NCBI GenBank assembly: GCA_025403435.1
Contig: CM046350.1
Span: 30,657,346-30,721,345 of the forward strand
DNA: 64,000 nucleotides
From: Artocarpus heterophyllus
Lineage: Eukaryota > Streptophyta > Magnoliopsida > Rosales > Moraceae
Direction: 5' to 3'
Shown here one piece after another: positions 1 through 11,117 of the stretch. The number at the start of each line of letters is the position of its first letter. Position 1 is the first letter of the stretch. A model generated the notes under the pieces. It did no database searches. It saw nothing but the letters and a program-made list of their open reading frames with translations, and was not told where the DNA came from. A program made the position numbers and the translations under genes.

Positions 1-390
1 GTTGTGGACTGTCAACTTAGAAAGGTGACCTTATTGTCTGATAGGAGGACGATGATCACTTACCAGGGTGGTGGTGATCGGTTAATGAGTGAGCATCTCA
101 TGAAGTCATGTCTTAGAGGGTGAAAGAATCTAGTTTGTCATGCTTTTCTTGCAAGTTTAGAAGGTGAGCCCTATGCTTTGAAAGGAAATGTAGCGATACC
201 AGTGGTTGATGAGTACGAGGATGTCTTCCCTGATGTGTTACAGGATTACTACCGCATCGAGAGATCAAGTTTGGTATTGAGCTGCTTCTAGGTACAGCAC
301 TGATTCTAGTAGCACCTTCTCAGATGATGCCAGCAGAAATGAAAGAATTGAGAAAGCAACTTCAGGAGCTTGCTTATAAGGGATATATTT
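1..390 (+). pseudogene. G1 pol: region between protease and reverse transcriptase
   Basis: Translation in shifting frames gives the conserved linker downstream of the aspartic protease, including AIPVVDEYEDVFPD near 190-235, the usual lead-in to gypsy RT. The protease active site itself is upstream of the window. A stop (TGA at 121-123) and a small deletion after 240 break the frame. A TAG at 390-392 lies exactly where the linker joins the RT. G2 has a TAG at the same codon. Confidence 0.8.
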
Positions 391-392
391 AG

Positions 393-1200
393 AATAGTAC
401 GTCACCGTGGGGAGCATTGGTTTTGTTTGCTAAGAAACATGATGGGACTCTCAGGTTGTGTATAGATTATCGGCAGCTGAATCATGTCACAGTGAAGAAT
501 AAGTATCCTTTGCCTAGAATCGATGAGTTGTTTAATCAGCTAGGAGGTTTGCGGTACTTCTCAAAGATTGATTTGTGTTCGAGGTACCATCAGCTCAGGA
601 TAAAGGAGGAAGATATTCTTAAGACAGCTTTTAGAACCCGGTATGGACACTTTGAGTTTCTGGTGATGCCGTTTGGATTGACGAATGCTCCGGTAGCTTT
701 CATGGATTTGATGAATAGGATATTCAAGTCTTTTCTGGATCAGTTCGTGATCGTGTTCATTGATGATATTCTGGTGTATTCTAAGACTTGGGAGAAGCAT
801 AAGCAGCATCTCAGGATCGTGCTTCAGACTCTGCGGGAGCATTAGTTGTATGCCAAGAAAGAAAAGTGTGAGTTTTGGTTAACAAAAGTTAAGTTTCTAG
901 GTCATGTCATCTCCGAGCATGGTATTTATATGGATCTCAGCCATAGTGGAATGGGAACGACCAAGGAATGCAACAAAAATTCACAGATTTTTGGGTCTTG
1001 TAGGTTATTATAAGAAATTTGTAAAGGATTTTTCAAAGATCGTAGCGCCGTTGACAAGATTGATCAGGAAAAATGACAAGTTTGAGTGGGATGAAGAATG
1101 TGAGCTCGCTTTTCAGGAATTGAAGAACCGGTTGACTTCAACCCCAGCATTGGTTATTCCTAATAGTGACGAGCCGTATGAGGTTTATGCAGATGCTTCA
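393..1200 (+). pseudogene. G1 pol: reverse transcriptase, broken
   Basis: The open stretch 417-845 encodes the RT fingers and palm, with [35 protein letters not shown] and the catalytic box [10 protein letters not shown] (Asp-Asp intact, near 757-785). It ends at a TAG (844-846) just before the LYAKK segment. The thumb and connection resume in another frame (904-1203: [18 protein letters not shown] and the start of RNase [10 protein letters not shown]), so there is at least one stop and one frameshift. The intact enzyme would copy element RNA in virus-like particles. G2 has a homologous copy on the minus strand. Confidence 0.92.
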
Positions 1201-1560
1201 TGACATGGGCTTGGATGCATGTTGATGCAGCATGGACGCGTGGTGGCGTACGGACCGAGATAGCTACGACCTCAAGAGCGAAATTATCCTACTCACGACT
1301 TGGAGCTTGCGGTGGTGATTCACGCGTTGAAGATTTGGAGATGTTATTTGTATGGGGCAATATTTCAGGTTTTCTTCGATCATAAGAGTTTAAGGTATTT
1401 GGTCACTCAGAGGGATGAGGCAGCAGAGATGGATGGAGTATATGGAGGATTATGATTTCGCGTTGCAGTACCATCCTGGGAAAGCTAATGTGGTCATTGA
1501 TGCGCTTAGCAGGAAGTCTTCAGGGATCCTTGCTTATTTAGCTCTTGAAGATCGGAAAAG
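1180..1560 (+). pseudogene. G1 pol: RNase H, broken
   Basis: The start motif YEVYADAS is followed by a TGA at 1201-1203. In-frame fragments then continue with [16 protein letters not shown], a stop, and the [22 protein letters not shown] core. After a frameshift the terminal motif [15 protein letters not shown] appears (1469-1513). This is the usual gypsy RNase H, which degrades the RNA strand of the hybrid. Two stops and one frameshift make it non-functional. Confidence 0.88.
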
Positions 1561-2660
1561 AGATGTGACAGTGAGCGAGTATGGATTACAGTATTATGAA
1601 GACTATGATCGAGTTTTGGTGTACCATATGAAAGTGACCCCGGCTCCTATTCAGATGGTGAAGCAAAATCAGTGGTAGGACCAGCATCTTCAAAGGATTT
1701 GGAAGCAGATTCATAATGGAGAGCAGTTTGAAGAATGGAGAGTGCATGCAGATGGATCGTTGTACTTCTGGGAGCACTTAGCAGTTCCAGCAATCGCCGA
1801 GGTGACAAAAACCGTTATGGACAAAGCTCATAGTCTTAGTTCGCCATTCATCAGGGGAGCACAAAGATGTATCGTGATTTGAAGAGGCAATATTGGTGGA
1901 GAGGTATGAAGAAAGATGTTCGAGAGCACGTGGTCAAGTGTACGACGTGTCTTCAGGTGAAAGCCGAGCATCAGAAGCCAGCAAGACAGCTTCAGCCTGC
2001 TTCCTATTCCAAGGTGGAAATGGGAGCATGTGACGATGGATTTTCTTACAGGTTTGCCAAGGACGAAGCAGCGATATGATGCAGTTTGGGTCGTGGTTGA
2101 CAGGTTAACAAAATCGGCGCATTTCATTCTGTTCAGGTCAACATGTTCGAGAAAAGTTCTCGGGGAGTTGTATCTACAGAATATAGTGAGATTGCATGGA
2201 GTTCCTTTGTCCATCACATCTGATCGAGACCCCAGGTTTAATGTTAAGTACTAGAGGAGCTTTTAGGAGGCTTTAGGCACGGATTTGAACTTCAGTATGG
2301 CATTTCATCCTCAGACGATGGGTAGTCTGAGCAAGTTATTCAGATTCTTGAGGACATGTTGCGTGCTTGTGTGTTAGACTTCGGCAGAAATTGGAAGAAA
2401 TATTTGCATCCGGTAGAATTCGCGTACAACAACAGTTATTAGGAAAGCATTGGTATGGAACCATTTGAGGCGTTGTATGGTTGACCATGTAGGTCACCGG
2501 TGTGTTGGCAGAGCCGAAAGATAGGATTATTCTTGGGCCAGGTGAGATTCATGATAGCAACAAGAAAGTCGTCGTGATTCGAGATCGATTGAGGGCAGCC
2601 CAGAGTCGATAGAAGAGTTATGTAGGACCCTCAGAATTTGCAGTAGGGGATTTTGTTCTC
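1561..2660 (+). pseudogene. G1 pol: integrase, broken
   Basis: Pieces of the integrase are spread over several frames. The zinc-binding half shows YRDLKRQYWWRGMKKDV and the CTTC pair (1867-1960). The core follows with MDFLTGLPRTKQRYDAVWVV (2036-2095) and ITSDRDPRFN (2215-2243), carrying the first two catalytic aspartates. A one-base deletion near 2318 and a TAG at about 2323-2325 precede the third catalytic residue, whose SEQVIQ context is still readable at 2326-2343. Further stops lie between 2255 and 2460. Confidence 0.85.
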
Positions 2661-3063
2661 TTGAAAGTATCACCTCGTAAAGGTATTATGCGGTACAGAG
2701 TGAGTGGAAAGCTTGCCCCGAGATATGTAGGACCGTTCGAGATCACTCAGCGTGTTGGTGTGGTTACTTATCAGCTCAACCTTCTGCCTGAACTTTCTCA
2801 TGTTTATGATGTGTTTCATGTGTCGATGCTTAAGAGTGTCTGCCTGAGCAGGATAAGATAGTTTTATTTCACGATGTACAGGTTCAGGAAGACACGACGT
2901 ACGAGGAAGTATCGATTCAGATTATCGACCAGAAAGTGATCAGTTTGTGTCGTCGGGACATACTATTAGTAAAGGTCATATGGCAGCATCAAAGGGTTGA
3001 TAAATCCACTTGGGAATTAGAATCGAGCATGCGGGAGTTGTATCCGCATATGTTTTGTTTCTA
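2641..3063 (+). pseudogene. G1 integrase C-terminus with chromodomain-like tail
   Basis: The stretch 2661-2861 encodes the GPY/F-type module ([39 protein letters not shown]), which binds DNA non-specifically in gypsy integrases. After a stop at 2859-2861, other frames give TTYEEVSIQIIDQKV, LLVKVIWQH and STWELESSMRELYPHMFC. These resemble the short chromodomain of Tekay-type chromoviruses, thought to steer integration to marked chromatin. The chromodomain call rests on this resemblance only. Coding ends at a TAA at 3062-3064. Confidence 0.75.
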
Positions 3064-3100
3064 AATTGATTCGTAAATTTCGAGGGCGAAATTTCTTTTA

Positions 3101-3112
3101 GGGGTGGAGAGT
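3101..3112 (+). promoter_or_regulatory. Polypurine tract of G1
   Basis: A purine-rich run, GGGGTGGAGAGT, directly abuts the TG of the 3' LTR. This is the expected position and composition of the plus-strand primer for reverse transcription. The G2 counterpart (13275-13287, minus) is a slightly decayed version. Confidence 0.8.
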
Positions 3113-3379
3113 TGTAATGCCATGAAATTAATTTAATGATATTAGAATGTAAAATGGTGGATTAGTGTTCCATAATGAATATTTTAAACTTAATTTGATC
3201 ATTTGGTAAAATTTTGGGTTTAAAGTTATTTCTCTTATTTTGATGATTTCTAATGATTTCTTATTGTTTTAAAATGTTATTTTGAGTTTTTAAAACAAAC
3301 AATGTGTCAAACGTCAAATATGTTTTGCTTTACAAAATCGTGTGCAGCACACGGTTTTCGCACAGTAAAACCGCCCTAC

Positions 3380-3500
3380 TATTTCTCTCTATTTTAATCT
3401 TACTCTCCCTCTCTTTCTCTCATTCTCTCTCAACTCTCCCTTTTCTCTCTCTCTCCCGTGCAGCCCTCTCTCTCTCGGTCTCTCTCTTTCCCTCCCAATT
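3380..3500 (+). repeat. CT-rich low-complexity tract in the G1 LTR
   Basis: A pyrimidine run dominated by CTCTCT on the plus strand. The G2 LTRs have the matching tract as GAGAGA at about 12893-12970 and 19795-19870, since G2 is reversed. It therefore belongs to the family LTR and is not a random microsatellite. Pyrimidine-rich stretches are common in plant LTRs near transcription starts; a role here is inference. Confidence 0.75.
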
Positions 3501-3984
3501 TCCCTCAAGATTTTGAAACAAAATTTGAACCCAACTTTTGGGTTAGCAAGTAGAAAGCTCAGGGGCATGATTTGGCAACCGAAAACATGATTTAAAGCTT
3601 CGATTCGAGGTTAGTTTTAAAAATTTCAAAACTTTTTCCAATTTTCAATTTTTCATGCATTTTTGAAATCTAATTTTATTCGAGCTTAGGAAACTCTTGA
3701 TTTGAGCTAAAGGAACTTAGAACAACTAGGATCTAAGCCTTTGTTTGAAGAAAAACAGATTTAAATCAAGATTTTTCATTTTTCTCCCTTTTTCTCTATT
3801 TTTAGAATTTCTTGGGATTTTGTGTTCAAATCTTGTTTAAATGAGTTTAAAAGTATCTTATTATGCTTTTCTATCATCTATGATTGTTTTGTATGCCTGA
3901 GAATTGAGAAAAATAGGTTGAAATCAAGATTTGGGGTTTTGGAGACCCAAAACCCGTGCCTGAAATTTCTAGAAATTTTTCAGA

Positions 3985-4110
3985 TCAGCAGGCCGAACTT
4001 CGTGTTCGGTAGACCAAATTCATCTGTTTGGCAGGTCGAACCTAGAGAAATTTGACTGACTGGACGTGCTCCTCTAGCAGGCCGAACTACACAGTTTGGC
4101 CGGCCGAACA
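3985..4110 (+). repeat. TCGGCAGGCCGA-type motif cluster, G1 LTR
   Basis: Five variants of one near-palindrome: GCAGGCCGAAC (3988-3998), TTCGGTAGACCAAA (4005-4018), TTTGGCAGGTCGAAC (4027-4041), GCAGGCCGAAC (4078-4088) and TTTGGCCGGCCGAAC (4095-4109). They form a GC-rich island in an AT-rich LTR. Related clusters occur in G2, copia A, copia B and the solo LTR at 52692. Confidence 0.8.
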
Positions 4111-5329
4111 AGGGCAAAATTTGTGATTTTCATTCGTTTTCATTGTTTTGAACCCCGATTTAAATCTCAACTTTACAAAATGATTCTAAAGGTACAAATG
4201 GCACATTAGGACACCGTGAAATAGTTTAGCAACGTAGAATATCTTAAACTAGATACTGATAGACCTAGTTTTATCTAGGATAGTTTGTGGTTTCACGGAG
4301 CTAACGTATAGCGGACCGGGATTACGGTGTGGGGCACCAGCATGAGTATCGAGGCAGGACTTTTACCTTTTCTTTGGTAACCCAGTTTCAAATGATTTGG
4401 CCTTAAAAAGGGTTTTTATCAAAATGTTTTCAATGGTTGATTCAAAAAGGAATTTTATTGGTTAATTTTTATAAACCATGGACTGAGATGAACTTCATAA
4501 TAAACTTCATAATGTATGTTAATGAAAACATCTGGTAAATGGACCTTGAATAATTATAAAAATGAATATAAGGGCATGATGCCATATCAGAGATCGGCTT
4601 GTGTAGCGATCGACCTTGGGGGCAGGTCTCGAAACCCAGCTAGGCCACTACGGTGGTGTTATTCATATGGTTTGCCTAGGAAAAGAAATTGATGATCTTT
4701 CTGGTCGACCAATAAACTGTTTTGGGTAAGAATGGTTTTATTTAAATTTGTTTATTCAAGTCTTCTCTTATATGATTTCTTGAATAAGGATATTTCTTTT
4801 TAAATTACTATTTCTTAAAATATAGTCCTATGAGCCTCTTGCTCACGTTTTATTTGTTTTTTTAAACTTTTCCCCCTCTAGGTGGATTTTCGCTTAGGTT
4901 CAAGGAGGATTTTTTGGACAGAACTCAGGAGCAGTAGAAGGAATTAGTAGGTTATTTGTAATATTTGATCAAGGCATGTAATATTTTAATTTTCTCTCTA
5001 CTTGGACTGTGATTGTATTATTATATTGTCAGTACTATGTGTGAGCATAAGTTGTGGGTCAGTGGGACCCATACTCGCAACTCTTATTGTTTCATTTCTT
5101 GCTTAATGTTTGCCTCAATGATTTTATCTGTTTAATGATTATGAATTCCTTTTACAAAAAGGTTTTGAAACTTTCACATTTTTATATTTAATTTAACCCC
5201 TTTAAACTCATGTTTCTAATTAAATTTTTATTTAATTTAACTTAAATAATCTGCCACGTCACCTCCCGTACCACGGGACGTGACACCACCCTATCTAGAT
5301 TTTGGGCAAACTTTGATGATGCAAATGAA

Positions 5330-6382
5330 TGGGCAAAATTAGACAGTAAGGTATTTATTGCTACTATTTCCATTATTATTCTTCCTCTGAGGCTGACCCT
5401 TTTGGTTGCCATGGTTTTGATTTCCCTTCCCCTTATTGTTATTCAAACCCTGCTATTTGTTACCTTTGATTGAGTTACTACCTCGGCCATTCCGTTGAGA
5501 TTCTGGGTTTTATTTCCCTTTGGCCTTTTCTTCTTTCTTGGCCTTGAAAAACTTGGCCTTTTCCTCCCTGTTTTGAGTTACCTAGTAACCAGTGTGAACC
5601 ACTTGATGAATATAATCTTTTACAAACTTAGGTGGTTTGTTTCTGCTACTAGTTTCTATAGCAAGGTCAGTTCTAAACATCTTCATCACCCTCCTTATTT
5701 CCTCTCACTCTGTGCTCGCCATGTATGGATATAGGTGAGCTAGCTGCTTAAACTTTCACTGACAAATTTCCCTCATGAAAATTATTTAACTCATCCTCTT
5801 AGATTTCCATATTGTCTAGATTGAAGTACATTTCATTGAAATCAATGAAATCTTACCAGGTCATTATACTGACATCCTTTTTTAGTTCTATAGTTTGTCA
5901 CCAATGACAGGCATCCTTCTTAAGTATATATGAAGCACACATGACTTTCTCTTGGTTGTTCAACCTCATAATGTTCAGGACCACTTGAACATCAGTCAAC
6001 CAGTTGTCAACTTCTATAGGATTTATGGAGCCATTGAACTCTCGTGCCTTCCTATGTTAAAAATTTTCGAAGATAGTAACCCAATGTGCATCTTCTATTA
6101 GTAGGGCATTTTGGCACTCAGCTATCTTTAAGCCAATCAGGGCAGATGACAATTCTTGATCATTTTGATCTCTTGCTACAAGATGATTCTTTGGTGCAAG
6201 TAGATTTCCTCAAGCTAGCACCCTTCCAGTTGGATGTGGGGGGTTCTGCTATGCTAACTGCTCCCATAGTGCATTCATTTCTTGCTATTGGGGGCTTGCA
6301 GCTGTTGCCTCTTTTCAGCAATTAGAGCCATCAAATCAACTTCCAATGGACCTCGAGTCGCTTTCGCTCGTGGTCAAACCAT
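5330..6382 (-). pseudogene. Degraded Ty3/gypsy gag (minus strand)
   Basis: Reading the minus strand from an ATG at 6382, fragments give a gag start (PLEVDLMALIAEKRQQ), then REFNGSINPIEVDNWLTDVQ, LNIMRLNNQEKVMCASYIL and FNEMYFN, the typical gag core. The C-terminal spacer follows as IETSSRNKPPKFVKDYIHQV and a Lys/Asn/Gln-rich stretch ending near 5330. At least six stops and several shifts break it. Gag would form the particle shell. The rest of the element is missing on the left because G1 begins at its edge. It is a different gypsy family from G1, since the gag sequences differ. Short plus-strand frames here are shadows. Confidence 0.75.
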
Positions 6383-8597
6383 AATCCTATCATTAAACGA
6401 GAAAGGTTATATAAATTCAATATTTTTTGCATGTGGAAAATTTTAATTTAATTTTATGCATATCACAATTATTAATTGATAGTACATATTTGTATCATAA
6501 ATAGGGGCACGTTAGAATCATAATCATTTCATACATGATATATTATGAACATAAACTTTTAACATACCCATCGGGAATTTATATCACATCCCATAGTATC
6601 ATATGTGTATATATCTGTAAAATTGCTATACAACAATATTGATGAAACTATGAAAATGAACATTTTTAAGGCATAATATCACCATTTTGCCTTCATATTT
6701 CTCGTGCTAAACTCCTTAATTAAAGCATTTGTGGAGTATTTGTATTAAAATATGTTTAAATATATGTTTTTAATATGTTTTTATGTTTAAGTATATTTTT
6801 GGTAATTTTAGAGTTGGTTTTGTCTATAAAATATGTGTTTTACGTGAAAGAAATTAAAATCATAAAAATATTATGTTGTGATTTTATTTTTTGAGTGCTT
6901 AAAAATAAGTTTTTAGAATGTAAATATGTTTTAATATATTTTTAGTAATTTCTAAAAATATTTTTAAGACTTAAAAAATTATATTTGTTTCAAACTATAA
7001 AGGCGTAAAATTTTTATGTTTGTTTTTATTTTTAGTGTGTTTTGTGGTTTTAATATAAAATAAGTATTTTTATAATTATAGTAAAAATTATGTTTGTAAA
7101 ATTATTAATTTTTTTTAATTAACTACTTTTAGATTTGAATCTCGAAGAAAAATGGGGGTAAAATAGCACCGAAATGGGCAAAAATGGACAACAAATGCTT
7201 AGAAATAAATAAAAATTCCAATTTAAATAAAGCAGGACACGTGACGTGATTTCAGTCATTTTATTCAACATTTGACGTCAACGGGACCCACCATTGATCA
7301 GCTTCGTCTGGTCTTATGTGGTCAGCTTTACTTTTCTCGCATGTTCCTATCTCCATAGCCATGCGATCAGCATGTTTTGACCAATCCAACAGCCTTCTAT
7401 AGCTCATCAATCCCACCAGTTGTGTAATCGACCTTTATAGGTGCTATAAGCAGCCTAGATCGTGTTGCATGTTTCCAATTGTCTAGAAGTAGCAAATTAC
7501 ATCCAAAACTCAAAATCTAAAGAGCTAAAGCATGTGAAAAACCGAAGAAAAAAATAAATTAGAAAATGTCAAGTTGCAATTTTGGAGTCGTAATTTCTAC
7601 AAAAAATAGTAAAAAAATTATAAAAAAAAATGTAAATAGTTGTTCAACCTTTGCCTATGAATATTGGATTTTTTTCCTTGGTTTCCTCACACCTTTTTGG
7701 AGAAAAAAAATGATATTTAAAATTTATTTTTAGTCTTTAGTTTTAGAATATCTAATTCTAAAACTAAATTATAAAATATTGTCTAAGTTATGTTGTAATA
7801 TTTTCAATTTTTTTTAATATTATAAGAGTTTTTACTTTAAATGAGTTTTTATTTTTTTTTCTTTTTAGCCAAGGAAAGAGAGCGAACTTCTGGCAAAATT
7901 ATCTTAAATATTCGTAGTTTTCCTTAGTTTTCTAAGCAGTTATAATGCCAAAATATTTTCTTAAAAAACCTATGATTTTATTATTATTTTAGCTAGAGTG
8001 CTTGTAAAATTAGATTGATTTATCGTTGACATAGACTGACAAGAATAATGCTTAAGAGAACCTTGATTAGTCGTAAATAGGGAATGACATGGTAAATGCT
8101 TAACTTATTATTTTGTTTGTTATTTTAGTTAAGTAATATTGAAATCATATATATTTATGAAGTTAAGTTTTTACTGCATTATAGACATAGATTAACACAG
8201 TACATGCTTGGAAATGCTTGAGTTATTATCGACAGAAAATGGCCTATTGCATTCTCAGAACTTTTCATAAATAATTTAGCAAAGGTAAAATATAGTTAAG
8301 TTATTATTATTGTTGTTAGTCTTTCAAATTTATTGAACTTATTATTAAAGTTCCATATTTGTTAGTAACATTTCTTGTTGTTGAAATTCTAAAATCACAA
8401 AAATCTAAAATAGAAAAATGTTATAAAAATGTGTAAATATTGTAAATAAATTGTAAACATTTAAAATCGATAGTATAATATATATTGGACTTAGCATCAC
8501 CTTTTTTCCCATGGGATCGATCTCGAATTCATCGAGTTTTATTACTTATGACAATCTTGTACTTGAGAGAGAGTTCAATCAAGCTCGAACAAGTTTT
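6383..8597 (+). other. AT-rich LTR-like stretch, no gene
   Basis: No open frame or recognisable protein. The first ~300 bases could be leader of the minus-strand gag element. The right end (about 8500-8597) contains CCATGGGATCGATCTCGAATTC and CAAGTTTTT directly before a tRNA-Asp-type primer site. That is how Athila/Tat LTRs end, so part of this stretch is probably a decayed 5' LTR in plus orientation. Its left boundary cannot be set. Confidence 0.4.
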
Positions 8598-8615
8598 TGA
8601 CGCCATTGCTAGGTT
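8598..8615 (+). promoter_or_regulatory. Decayed tRNA-Asp-type primer-binding site (Athila-like)
   Basis: TGACGCCATTGCTAGG differs from the Athila/Tat primer site TGGCGCCGTTGCCGGG only by G-to-A or C-to-T changes, the pattern left by cytosine methylation. It follows AACAAGTTTT, the usual end of such LTRs. The gag expected downstream is not adjacent: the LARD-like element starts 13 bases later, and an Athila/Tat-type gag fragment appears at about 24300. Confidence 0.6.
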
Positions 8616-8627
8616 TTGGTAATTTCT

Positions 8628-9646
8628 TGTCTCCTTTTACTAGGAGAGCAAGTTCATAAGTCTTTTTCGGGGGTGCTCCTAACCACCTCAAGATGGCCCA
8701 TGAGACGGCCCTTGGGGTTATGTTGCCCTGCTTCCAAGATGCTTAGGGCACATAAATGAGGTCTCGATGAGGGGATTTGTTGGATGTATGGCTTTCCATT
8801 CTCCTTGGCACACAATGTGCTAAGTGAGCCACCCGTGGGCCAAGAGTGCCTACAGAGTGTGGGTATATAGGTGACCATGAGGGTGCCATACGTCTCCATA
8901 AGTCAAGATGTCTTGTCCACAATATCAGCTAGAGTCAACATTGCATAAACTTAACGGCCAGAAGGCTGGCATATGTGCTTCCGATCTGCATGCGGGTTCC
9001 TCAACGCGGGGCATATGGTCAATTGAGCTAGGATGCCGTGGAGAAATGCAAGCACCCAGGCAGCTCAACATGGGTTGGTTAAGGTTCGACCACAATTATG
9101 GGACTCAATAGTCATCGAAACATGAAAGGGATGATGCAGGTTGAGCGGCTAGCCTAATGTGGGGCCATAGAGCTAGTTAAGAGTCGCTTAGGTGGCATAC
9201 TCATAGGCTAGGGTGTGTTGGCTTGAGGACTTAACCTAGCAGCCTGGGGTACCCATGGCCTTAGTGCACAAAAGTTGCACATATGATCGGGATGGATCAA
9301 ACAGATAATATGCTAGTTGGTCTTAAGCGATAAAGCTATAAGTGCTACTAAGAGGAAGTTATTTTTGGGCTAGCAGCCATATATATGGTAGGCATTAAGG
9401 GAAGACCTACAGGCGTATTGGTGGGCAAGTGTTGGAGGCGTAGGACCTCAACATGGGGAAGAAGCCATTATGCTTGTATGTGAGACTCGGTTGTGATCAA
9501 AGTTTGTAGGCGTGAAACGAGATGCATGCACACAAGAATGTATAAGCTTCCTGGAAGGCTTGATTGATGAGTAGGATGGCCTTGACTCGAGGAGTGTTGG
9601 TGCCGTACTGCCATATTCTGCACATTAAAAATCTTGGACCATGACA
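8628..9646 (+). repeat. Left (5') LTR of the LARD-like element (1019 bp)
   Basis: Starts TGTCTCC and ends CCATGACA, two bases before the PBS. Its first ~500 bases align with 21299-21795, sharing for example GAGACGGCCCT, AGTCAAGATGTCTTGT and GAGGCTGGCATATGTGC-like blocks. Small open frames in it, such as 8654-8899 minus and 8908-9111 plus, carry no known domain and are not annotated as genes. Confidence 0.75.
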
Positions 9647-9648
9647 AT

Positions 9649-9660
9649 TGGTATTAGAGC
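9649..9660 (+). promoter_or_regulatory. Primer-binding site of the LARD-like element (tRNA-iMet type)
   Basis: TGGTATTAGAGC matches the plant initiator tRNA-Met site TGGTATCAGAGC with one C-to-T change, two bases after the LTR end. Position and orientation set the element to the plus strand. Confidence 0.75.
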
Positions 9661-11112
9661 TTGATTACTAAAGAAAGGCAATAGGCCTGAATAAAGAGTG
9701 CTCATAAGTTGGAGCTCTATGTGGGACATTTCTAAGAACCACATCATTAGAAGTAGATTATAATATACAAGAGGGTATGCTTTATAAGTTTACAATGGAA
9801 AACTTTGGTAGGCAATGAGGTTAGTACTTGTCTTGATAGTGTTGGGTTTAGCATATACACACTTACTCTGTTGAAGAGTTGCATAAGGCACCGGTGCACA
9901 CATGTTGGCTTAAGGATAAGTCTTAGCAAGAGTGAGAGTGCATTGGCCTATAATCAAATGACCCAACAGTCTAGACAGTCCTTGTGCAATGGCACCAATA
10001 GAACAATCCAGTAGCAGTGTTGGGTGGCATGGAAGCTTCAATGGTTGGATAGACATCCTCATTGGGGATTCAAGAAAGATGGTTTAGATTGATACACTAG
10101 CCCGAAAGGGGCCATATCAGATGTTGCATTAAGAGTTGGGTTTTGCTCACGGTTATGCCAAAGTGCATGATCAACTGGTTGCCTCGAGAAGAAAGATACT
10201 CATCATGAAGTATAGATGAGATCTACGAGATGACTTTGGCTAAGAAAGCCATGATTGGAAACTAACCAAGAGCATCGGTTGGGTTATGTCACCACAAAGG
10301 ACCCATGGGTTTGCGTAAGTGGGATCAGCAAGAGTCCAAGAGAGTCTGTGCCATTGATTTGATAACTTGAGAAAGTCTAAGACATTCTGCACCACTATGA
10401 GACACTGTAAATAGGAAAACTAATGGTTACAGATAGTCAAGAGTGCTACATTGTTGTAGTTGGCTGGTTAGTCATGTCTGCATGGGGTGCACTCTTTGCT
10501 CATGGTTTGTTAGAACATCGGAGCCCAATGCATGGGTTCCTTGAAGCTGGGTTGGTCAAGTCCAAGCAACAAGTTAGTTGGTCCTATTATTGAGGACACT
10601 GACAAAGGAAAGGTGATGGGAGGGAACTGCTTTTTGCATCAATTGCACTTGAGAGTGGATCATCAAGACATGTCAAAGACTGAATCAAGAGAATACTTGC
10701 TTGCTCAAGGTGAATGTCGTGAAGACTCAGGTACTAGAGAAGCATATTTCAAAGATGAAGAGCTTGCATAAAGTGAAGGTCATGAAGACTCAAGTACTAG
10801 AAAAGCTTATTTCGAAGATGAAGGGACAAGGTACCGTTTTGTTAAAGCGGTTAGCTTGTGAGCTTTGCAAGGAGTGGCATTTCTCAAGAATGCATTGAGT
10901 TGAATATGGTTCCAGACAGATGGAATAGGGGAGCCCACTCGAGAAAGTTTCCAAGAAGGTTGAGACAATAAGCACAATTTGGTGGACACGTTCTTTGGGA
11001 AGTGTCGCAGCAGTGGTTGTTCGATTAGTGGACATTGGATTTTTTGAATGCGTCAAGTAGGCATGTGGCCTTAGGGATGTTATAGGACAAGAAGCATGGT
11101 CTAGACTGGTGC
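9661..11112 (+). other. LARD-like internal region, left part, non-coding
   Basis: No gag, protease, RT or integrase motif in any frame. The short frames 9805-10014 and 10532-10771 have no recognisable domain. The stretch is less AT-rich than its surroundings and contains a 63 bp tandem duplication (10710-10835). The G2 insertion follows at 11118, with the first TSD copy at 11113-11117. Confidence 0.6.
10710..10835 (+). repeat. 63 bp tandem duplication in the LARD-like internal region
   Basis: Two copies start at 10710 and 10773, each with GTGAAGACTC/ATGAAGACTC, then GTACTAGAGAAGC/GTACTAGAAAAGC, then AAGATGAAG. The period is 63 bases (21 codons), so a small open frame (10701-10898) passes through both copies as a 21-residue repeat with TQVLEK and ISKMK. 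Whether this is translated is unknown. Confidence 0.75.
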
Positions 11113-11117
11113 CATAT
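11113..11117. repeat. TSD of G2, left copy (CATAT)
   Basis: CATAT directly before the LTR; the same five bases are at 20150-20154 after the right LTR. This proves both element boundaries. Confidence 0.9.

Larger units (their letters stand above)
1..5285 (+). mobile_element. Ty3/gypsy element G1, 3' part (Tekay/Del-like), cut by window start
   Basis: The order protease linker, RT, RNase H, integrase, chromodomain-like tail, polypurine tract, LTR is the Ty3/gypsy order. The 5' LTR and gag lie outside the window. The 3' LTR runs TG to CA at 3113-5285. Coding sequence, polypurine tract and LTR closely resemble element G2 at 11118-20149, so the two are one family. The tail motif (ending in a Trp-Glu pair and YPHMF) and the 2.2 kb LTR fit the Tekay/Del chromovirus lineage; the lineage is inferred. 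Stops and frameshifts occur in every domain, so the copy is dead. Its right flank is a minus-strand gag remnant, so G1 probably inserted into an older gypsy element. Confidence 0.9.
3113..5285 (+). repeat. 3' LTR of G1 (2173 bp)
   Basis: Starts TGTAATGCC and ends GGGACGTGACA. Reverse-complemented, the G2 LTRs match it, including the stretch around TGGTGGATTAGTGT near 3153 and the GTGACA end. It holds a CT-rich tract (3380-3500), a cluster of the TCGGCAGGCCGA-like motif (3985-4110) and an otherwise AT-rich body. Short open frames inside it (for example 3822-4055) are fortuitous. No second LTR is in the window, so the TSD cannot be tested. Confidence 0.88.

Noticed and set aside
3822..4055. Open frame in the G1 LTR as a gene
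   Set aside because: No domain; it lies wholly within LTR sequence and reads through the motif cluster. Not conserved in the G2 LTRs.
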